Part shown: positions 57,870 through 64,000 of the stretch, one piece after another
Position numbering within the stretch: position 1 is the first letter of the stretch
Layout: every line of letters begins with the position of its first letter
Source: Taudactylus pleione
Lineage: Eukaryota; Chordata; Amphibia; Anura; Myobatrachidae
DNA: 64,000 bases
Direction: 5' to 3'
Assembly (NCBI GenBank): GCA_031769625.1
Contig: JAUIMM010000689.1
Location: forward strand, 2,257,501 to 2,321,500
The notes under the pieces: generated by a model
Database searches by the model: none
The model's input: only the letters and a program-made list of their open reading frames with translations
Told to the model about the DNA's origin: nothing
Translations under genes and position numbers: made by a program

Positions 57870-58780
57870 TGAGGACTATTATTATTATTCTTTATTTATA
57901 TGGCGTCACAAGGGTTCCGCAGTGCCTAACAAAGTACAAAAATATGAGCAGAACAAGAAAACTGTGACTTACATACAAGACAGTTCAGTACATGGAATAT
58001 AAACATTGCTGCATCAGCGGTGATGACACTGAAATAACCAAATCAAGGGTTAGGTGCTGTTGTATGGAGTATGGCAGACGATAGTATAGAGAAGGAAAAG
58101 CACATGGGGAAGAGAGCCCTGCGCGTGAGAGCTTACATTCTAAAATAGAGAGACAGGCAGATAGGGGTGACACAGATGGGGTGTATACAGTGAGGATGGG
58201 ACAGAGGGTTAAGATGTGAGACGGGTGACTTTGATGAAGAAGTGAGTTTTGAGAGCTCAATTAAGGTTTTGTGGAGAGTCTGATAAGGAGATGTAGACAA
58301 TTCCAGAGGTAGGGAGCAGCACGTGCAAAATCTTGAAGGCAGCACTGGGAAGGTAATTATCAGGAGAGGCAGCATTCATTTGTGGAGCAAAGAGGGTGTG
58401 GAGTGTGAAGGGAGAGAAGGTCAGAGATGTAAATGGGAGAGGTGAGGTCTTTGTAAGTGAGTGTGAGAAGCTAGAATTGGGTTCTGAAGGGGAAAGGGAG
58501 CCAGTGTAGGAGAGGGGAGGCAGATGTAGTACATTTGGAGAGGAAGATTACCCAGACAGATTAAAATGGAGAGATGTGGGAGTCAGGGAGGCCAGATAGG
58601 AGGGAGGTTTTAGTAGTCCAATCTGGATATGACCAGTGAGTGAATGAGGATCTTGGTAACATCCAGGGTGAGAAAAGGTCTAATCTTTGTTTAAAATTTT
58701 TAAACTGGAAATCGCAGGACTGCAAGAGGTACTGAATGTGTGGTTTGAAGGAGAGGGAGGAGTCAAGGATAACTCTAAAG
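57870..58780. repeat. Long purine-rich interspersed repeat
   Basis: It begins (ATT)n then TTTATATGGCGTCACAAGGG, contains GTGAGAGCTTACATTCTAAA at 58118 and GGTAGGGAGCAGCACGTGCA at 58310, and ends where a MITE is inserted at 58781. Shorter relatives are at 23540, 24130 and 31600. I recognise it as a common repeat of this genome but cannot name the family. Confidence 0.55.
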
Positions 58781-59092
58781 GGGGGTATCCACTAAGCGAT
58801 TTAAGCAAGCGATTGCAGGATAAAGATGTCGTTATCGTGCAATCGCTTGCAAATCGCGCATGCATCAGGGATGTTTCGGACGGAAGCGACCCACGATGCG
58901 CGTGCCCACGGGTCGCTTCCGACATCGCCCGTACATGCAGGTCAACCTGACTATCTCATCTCTGGATGAGGGATGTGCCGGGACTGAACGAGTGAACGTT
59001 CAGTCTAGGCACATCACTAGCTATACAAACGACAGCACGATTGCAATGTCACAATCGTGCTGTCATTTGTATATCGCTAAGTGGATACCCCT
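58781..59092. mobile_element. MITE with GGGGTATCCACTAAGCGAT ends
   Basis: GGGGTATCCACTAAGCGAT (58782-58800) is a perfect inverse of 59073-59091. Flanks CTCTAAAG and CTCTTAAG are similar, a possible target duplication of about 8 bp. The interior is GC-rich and partly palindromic. Confidence 0.85.
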
Positions 59093-59274
59093 CTTAAGAC
59101 CGCACACTTGGGGACTAGGCGAGAATGTTGTGCTGTCAATAGATAATGAAATTGTGGGAACTAAGATTATGCGGGAGGAATGATTATTAGCTCACATGTT
59201 CAGTTTAAGAGGTATGCTGGAAAATGATGGGGTGTGGTGTTGAGGGTCTGGTGGAATGTGATGTCTAAGTTTAG

Positions 59275-59465
59275 GGAGTGTAGCGGGGTTAGGGTTACGT
59301 TTTTGGGGGGAGGTTAGGGTTAGGCACCCCTAGGGGGGAGGGTTATGCACCACTAAGGGGGGTTAAGGTTTAGGCACTAACGGGGAGGGTTAGGGGGGAG
59401 GGTAAGTATACCAACCAACGGGATACCAACCATTGGGAGGCATCCCGACAGTCGGCATTACATAC
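59275..59465. repeat. TTAGGG-like degenerate repeat
   Basis: GGTTAGGGTTAGGCACCCCT and variants recur over about 140 bp, ending with GGGATACCAACCATTGGGAG and CATCCCGACAGTCGGCAT. Same family as 20700-20935; a fragment with GTTAGGGTTAGGC and GTCGGGATG is at 61259-61300. Confidence 0.7.
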
Positions 59466-60439
59466 CCATCCCTGTGAGGCACATGCTATTGATTTTTAAA
59501 GCATATATCCTGTGAGCGGCACCAAAGGACCACTGTAGGAGCAGTTTATTCGTACACAAATTCCTTGGTGTTGGCAAATTAGTTATATTTTGTTAAAGTA
59601 ATTTGCAAAACACTAAAGTCACGACCACCCAAAATGGATGCAGGTCTGAGTGCGGGCCCGGGTGATGTTAAATGACAGCTACTCAAAAGTGAACAGGTTG
59701 GAAGAGGCATAGAGCATGAACCTCAGATGTAGAAATGTCAGGACAGTTCTGAGGATATGAGTTGGTAGGAGTAACCGGAGGATAGAAGGACCCCCAGCAC
59801 CACCACCATTCGCATTGCGAATTTAGGAAACATCACATGGATATACTAACATCCACATGTAGGGACAGAGCTTGCGATAAAGCTCTGTCCCTGCGAATCC
59901 CATCCGAACACTTCTCTCTGTATTTTTCTGAAAAAATACAGGGACAATGTGTCTGTGCATGCACCGCTACATCTAGCCCCTCCCACCCCGCTTAGCTTAC
60001 ACTTACCTCAGTGTTCGGTGAGGTCTCTCTGGGGCTCTGGGCAGTTGATCTCCGGGCTCCTGCACTGTGACCCTGGTCAGCTGCTCTATGCAGCAACTGG
60101 CCAGGGTCACCATGCAGAAGACCAGCTGACTGGAGCCACAGAGAACCTCGGTCCCTGGATGCAGGTAAGTGTTTGTTTTTATTTTTTTTCAAATTTTTCT
60201 TATTTACAGTAATCAGCTTGTGGTTTATTTATTATTATTATTATACAAAACTGATCGGGTCAGGGATTTGATGCTGCGGGATTAGCGTGTGGCTGCCTGG
60301 TGTTGTAGCGAGTGGGGGGGCTGTGAGTAACCTCCCGCGGCTGTGCTAACAGTGGAGAGTTGTGGGTGGGCGGGCAGCCAGAAGGGGATACTACCATTCG
60401 GCAAACAGTAGTGGTGGGATGGGCTGGCTGATAAGTTGC

Positions 60440-60885
60440 TGTCTACCTTTACCCCCTCCCTACCCCAAGCTCTACCTAACCCTGACTTCCTCCTTGCCCC
60501 CACTACTGCCCCAGCTATCTATACTTGCCCCTGCCCTAACCCCCTCCTTGCCCTCCAGTACTGCCCCAACTGCCATCTACCCTAGCTCTCTCCCTACCCC
60601 CAGAACTGCCTGCCCCTAGCCCTCCAACACTTGCAACTGCTGTCTGCACTTGCCCCCTTCCAACCCCCAGCACTGCCTATCCCAACCTTCTCCTTGCCCC
60701 AGCTGCTCTCTACCCTTGCCCCGTCTACCCCCAGCACTGCCTGCCATTACTCCCCTCTTCCCATAGCTCTACTCCAATTTTTCCCTGCCTCTACCCCTAG
60801 CTCTAGTCCAACTTCTGCTTGCTCTTAACTCCCTCTACTCTAACTGCCCCCAGCACTGTCCCACCTGCTGCCTGCCTTTGCCCTC
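60440..60885. repeat. C/T-rich minisatellite
   Basis: Degenerate units of about 35-45 bp built on CCCCCAGCACTGCCTGCCC and TTGCCCC[C/T]TC recur from 60440 to 60885. No ORF in it is credible. Confidence 0.8.
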
Positions 60886-61659
60886 CATAATATGTGATGG
60901 GACCCACAAACAGTGGCGTAGGACCCCATTTTTTTAAAATGAGGGGTCCCTGGGAATCACAATTTTTTTCTGCACAGCGCGATAACTGTTCTGTAGTAGA
61001 GATTGCTGATTGAATGTTCTCCTTTTTTTTTACCCCGGGGTAATGCTGAAATTATACTTAAAATCTAAATTACACTTTGTCTTGGGCTGTAGGGAGCATA
61101 TTTTCATTCTACTTTAGTAGAGCTTTAGGCATGTATGCTCACTAATTGATAACCATCCCCATTGTCCACTGAATACAAACCTAACCATAAAATGTGTGCA
61201 GTTCGATACCAACTTATCACACATCTAGGACATAACATAAATCATGCCTTCACACTGAGAGTTAGGGTTAGGCTATTTACTGGCTCCTGTCGGGATGTTC
61301 ACCATCGGGATGCCGATGTCTGTCTTCTGACCGCTGGAATCCTGTCTGCCAGTCTGTCATACCGATTCCGTATAAACATTGTCCTGCATTGTATTGTACT
61401 GTAAGTCACTGGTTTCTTGTTCACTTATTTGTCTATGTACTCTGTAATGCGCTGCGGAACACTTGTGGCACCTTATAAATAAAGGATGATAATAGAAATG
61501 CAGCATATCAGGTGTAATACTCTGCAGCAATGTTTATATTTCTAGATAAACTTTAAAATCTGATTAACTATGCAGATAGTTGGTCCCTCCCCAACCTCAC
61601 TTCTACGTATCCATTATATTTAGATTTTTCATTAAAAGCCCGATCTTTTGCTGTAACAG

Positions 61660-61781
61660 GAATGACCGTTGTTACTTCGATATTGATTGGTGTGACCGAC
61701 GGATAACCCTAAAGGCGTCAAATGGAAAGTTTGTGACTGCCAAGAAGAATGGACAGCTGGCAGCATCTGTGGATTCTCCTG
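61660..61781 (+). CDS. FSCN1: Fascin-1, coding exon 3
   Basis: This is a 122-bp exon between TGTAACAG and GTGAGT. It joins exon 2 in phase (CT|G gives Leu) and reads [20 protein letters not shown], then [17 protein letters not shown]. It encodes the middle of beta-trefoil 3. Length and phases agree with vertebrate FSCN1. The next exon should begin by completing a Gly codon; it is beyond the window, as is the last exon encoding beta-trefoil 4. Confidence 0.97.
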
Positions 61782-62599
61782 GTGAGTATTTTTGCATAAA
61801 ATTGATATTTTCCTACTTCTAATTTATATAGTGGACTTTACCTCTTTTGTGAAAAATAAAAACATATAGGTGAGTACAAAAACAGTGTGGTGGGTGTTCA
61901 GTACATGTGACAACCGCTTCATTGTGGTGAAAGGGTGGGCTTACTTTGTTACAATGTTGGGGATTTCAGATCGCTTGATATTTTGCTTACTATTAGGAAT
62001 GTGCCATTACTGACCACTTGGACTGGTTCTGCTTGTCTAAACCATTCACTGACAACTGTGCAGTGCCTCCGATTATAGAATAGTCACTGACACCACTGGG
62101 CCCATTTACTGGCACTCAGAACCACATGCTTCTAGCTGCAGCATCTCTTTGCTGGTTACTCTTGCTGGATCTTCCTGACCTTCACTCTGGATTTGTAGTG
62201 GGTAGTGTGTGAAAAATTGGCTGCCCTGCTGGGATGGATTGCAGTGTTATAGAGAGATTTAGCAAACCTTTTAATGAGGACAAGTGGACTTGTTGCCCAC
62301 ATAGATTCTAGCTAGCTTTTATTCTATTATAGAATGTACTAAATAATTAGATTCTATCAATCATCTTATCTGTAGTTCACAGAATACAGCAGGTATACAC
62401 TGACAAAGGAATATAACGGAATTTTTTGTGGCTCACATTTACAAAACAGACCAGAAACACATGATGGGTCAGCAGGTGTTGGGATGTTGGGAATACTTAA
62501 TGCTAATATCTGAAATCTCCTCAGTTGATACAACATATGCTGACCCGTGTGCAGACTCATGTGTTTCCGGCCTGTGTTGTACTCATAAGCCAGGAGATC

Positions 62600-63240
62600 T
62601 CTCTCAGTGGTGGAACTCTAGGCTCTAGCCCTCTAGGCTATTTCAATAAAGGGACATGGTTTCAAAAGAAAGGGGCGTGGTCACACAATAGTATTTCCAA
62701 TTCAAATTACGCTACACAGTAGCACAATCTTGATTCACATTACACCACGTGTCCCTTATTCATGTGACACACACCAGTGCCCCTTTTACACAATGCCCAC
62801 ATTTGTGACCCTTATACACAGTGCCCACAGTAATAATGCCCCTTATACAATGCCCACAGCAGTAGTGCCCCTTACACATAATGCCCACTGTAGTGGTGGT
62901 GCCCCTTATGCAATGCCCACTGTAGTGGTGGTGCCCCTTATGCAGAACCCACAGTAGTGGTGCCCCTTATGCAGAGCACCCCTTATGCAGTGCCCCCAGG
63001 AGTGATGCCCCTTATGCAGTGCTCCCTATGCAATGCCCCAATTAGTAATCCCCCTAGTAGTAGTGCCCCCAATAGTAATGCACCCAGTAGTAGAGCCCCC
63101 TGAGTAATGACATCTCTCCCATAGTGCACTGCGGGAGACGGAAGCCGGAGCTCAGCTGGTGTTGCGGGGTGGGAGCCAGGCACCCACTGTTAACAAAATC
63201 TCAGTGGGCCCCCGGCAAATGGCAGTCCCTGCTGTAGTTT
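62600..63240. repeat. Tandem-repeat-bearing element (GCCCCTTATGCA units)
   Basis: It starts CTCAGTGGTGGAACTCTAGG (an end similar to the CAGTGGCGTAACTA hAT type). From about 62760 to 63060 it repeats GTAGTGGTGCCCCTTATGCA with AATGCCCAC in units of about 30-36 bp. The wording is shared with the interior of the hAT MITE at 32087-32746, so this is probably a related non-autonomous hAT copy. Confidence 0.6.
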
Positions 63241-63404
63241 GAAATTTGACTCCTAAGAGGGTGAAAAGGGCTAAAATGTTTCCTCCACCTGTGCAATGTC
63301 TTGATTGACCAACTCATGATGTCTACAGCACAGTTCAGAATTCAAACACCAACTATCATCCCAAGTGCTGCCAAACATCACTGGCAGTTGTATGGTTCCC
63401 CTAT

Positions 63405-63885
63405 TTGAATAGTGAGGGAAGAGAATCTGTTACTACAGAGGTGAGAGGAAAATGTGTTACAACAGCAGTGCGGGTGGAGTGTGTTATTATAGAGGTGAGG
63501 GAGGAGAATGTGTTACTACACCGGTATGGGAGGGGAATGTGTTGCTACACGGCTGAGTGAGGGGAGGTAAATGTCAAATTGTTACTTTGTGGTGAGGAAG
63601 GGAGTGTGTTACAACACGGATGAGGAAGGGGAATGTGTTACTACAGGTGTGAGTGAGGTGAGGGTAAGGTGTTACTACAGGTGTGAGTAAGGGTAATGTG
63701 TTACTACAGATGTGAGGGGGGGATTTTAATTCTACACAGGAGAAGGAGGGGAATGTCGAATGTGTTACAACTTTGGTGAGAAAGGGAAATGTGTTTACTA
63801 CAGAGGTGAGTGGAATGTTTTAGTACACAGGGAGGGGATGCATTACTATAGAGGTGAAGGATTAATGTGGTGTTGGAGCTGAATA
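63405..63885. repeat. GTGTTACTACAG minisatellite
   Basis: About a dozen degenerate units of 33-42 bp with GGGAATGTGTTACTACAG and AGGTGAG[T/G] recur from 63405 to 63885. Confidence 0.85.
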
Positions 63886-64000
63886 TATTAGTGGTGAGCT
63901 GAAAATAGAACAGTAAATATCTAAGTGAAACTGGGTACATCAAGTGGGTACATGTAAGTATGTATGTACACCTCTGAAATTGGGAATTCTATTCCCCTCA

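Larger units (their letters stand above)
38852..61659 (+). other. FSCN1: FSCN1 intron 2 (22.8 kb)
   Basis: GTGAGT at 38852 and GCTGTAACAG ending at 61659 bound the intron. It is dominated by the mobile elements listed below. Stretches with nothing I can identify: 38852-39129, 43902-44690, 45440-45785, 50200-50560, 50770-51225, 56946-57860, 59466-60290 (short palindrome AGGGACAGAGCTT..AAGCTCTGTCCCT at 59860-59895) and 60890-61655. Confidence 0.9.
61782..64000 (+). other. FSCN1: FSCN1 intron 3, 5' part
   Basis: Starts GTGAGT and runs off the window. 61782-62590 shows no recognisable element; the rest is mainly the two tandem-repeat blocks listed next. Confidence 0.85.

Overview
The window is vertebrate nuclear DNA, most likely from an amphibian and probably a frog or toad with a large, repeat-rich genome. 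This rests on one host gene with very long introns, surrounded by a mix of element types common in amphibians: Penelope-like elements (PLEs), a DIRS retrotransposon, Tc1/mariner, hAT and Harbinger-like DNA transposons, a class I endogenous retrovirus, and many palindromic MITEs. No species marker is visible. There is no bacterial-type gene, tRNA, rRNA or CRISPR array.

Host gene. Three coding exons of fascin-1 (FSCN1, an actin-bundling protein of four beta-trefoils) lie on the + strand at 16600-17401, 38695-38851 and 61660-61781. Splice sites are canonical, phases match across each junction, and the encoded protein is uninterrupted. Intron 1 is 21.3 kb, intron 2 is 22.8 kb, and intron 3 runs off the right edge with the remaining exons.

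1-9.2 kb: a compound PLE. An inverted 5' piece (1-773) is joined to a 3' piece (from 772), which is followed head-to-tail by a second, internally deleted copy (about 4.08-8.74 kb). Its ORFs encode a coiled-coil N-terminus, a remnant of the reverse transcriptase ending in YIDD, and a GIY-YIG endonuclease. 9.2-15 kb: a decayed endogenous retrovirus that begins inside RT and keeps RNase H, integrase, envelope and a probable 3' LTR. 15-16.6 kb: short repeats, a strong cruciform, and the presumed FSCN1 promoter region.

Intron 1 (17.4-38.7 kb) holds MITEs, TTAGGG-like degenerate repeats, a foldback with hammerhead-like motifs, a Harbinger-like element carrying a two-exon Myb/SANT gene, two hAT elements with 8-bp target duplications, and a GTCGACC-rich MITE. 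Intron 2 (38.9-61.7 kb) holds a second PLE (minus strand) split by a Tigger/pogo-like element and a 1.47-kb CTTT/GAAA tract, two Tc1-like remnants (one with two MITEs nested in its terminal repeat), several copies of a hammerhead-like repeat, a DIRS element with inverted terminal repeats, and minisatellites. Intron 3 holds tandem GCCCCTTATGCA-type and GTGTTACTACAG-type minisatellites.

The least explained signal is a repeat family with a conserved hammerhead-ribozyme-like core (C[T/C]GANGA, hairpin, GAAACGTT, GA) at five places in introns 1 and 2, followed by a shared GAGTGCCGCC box. All mobile genes here look inactive.
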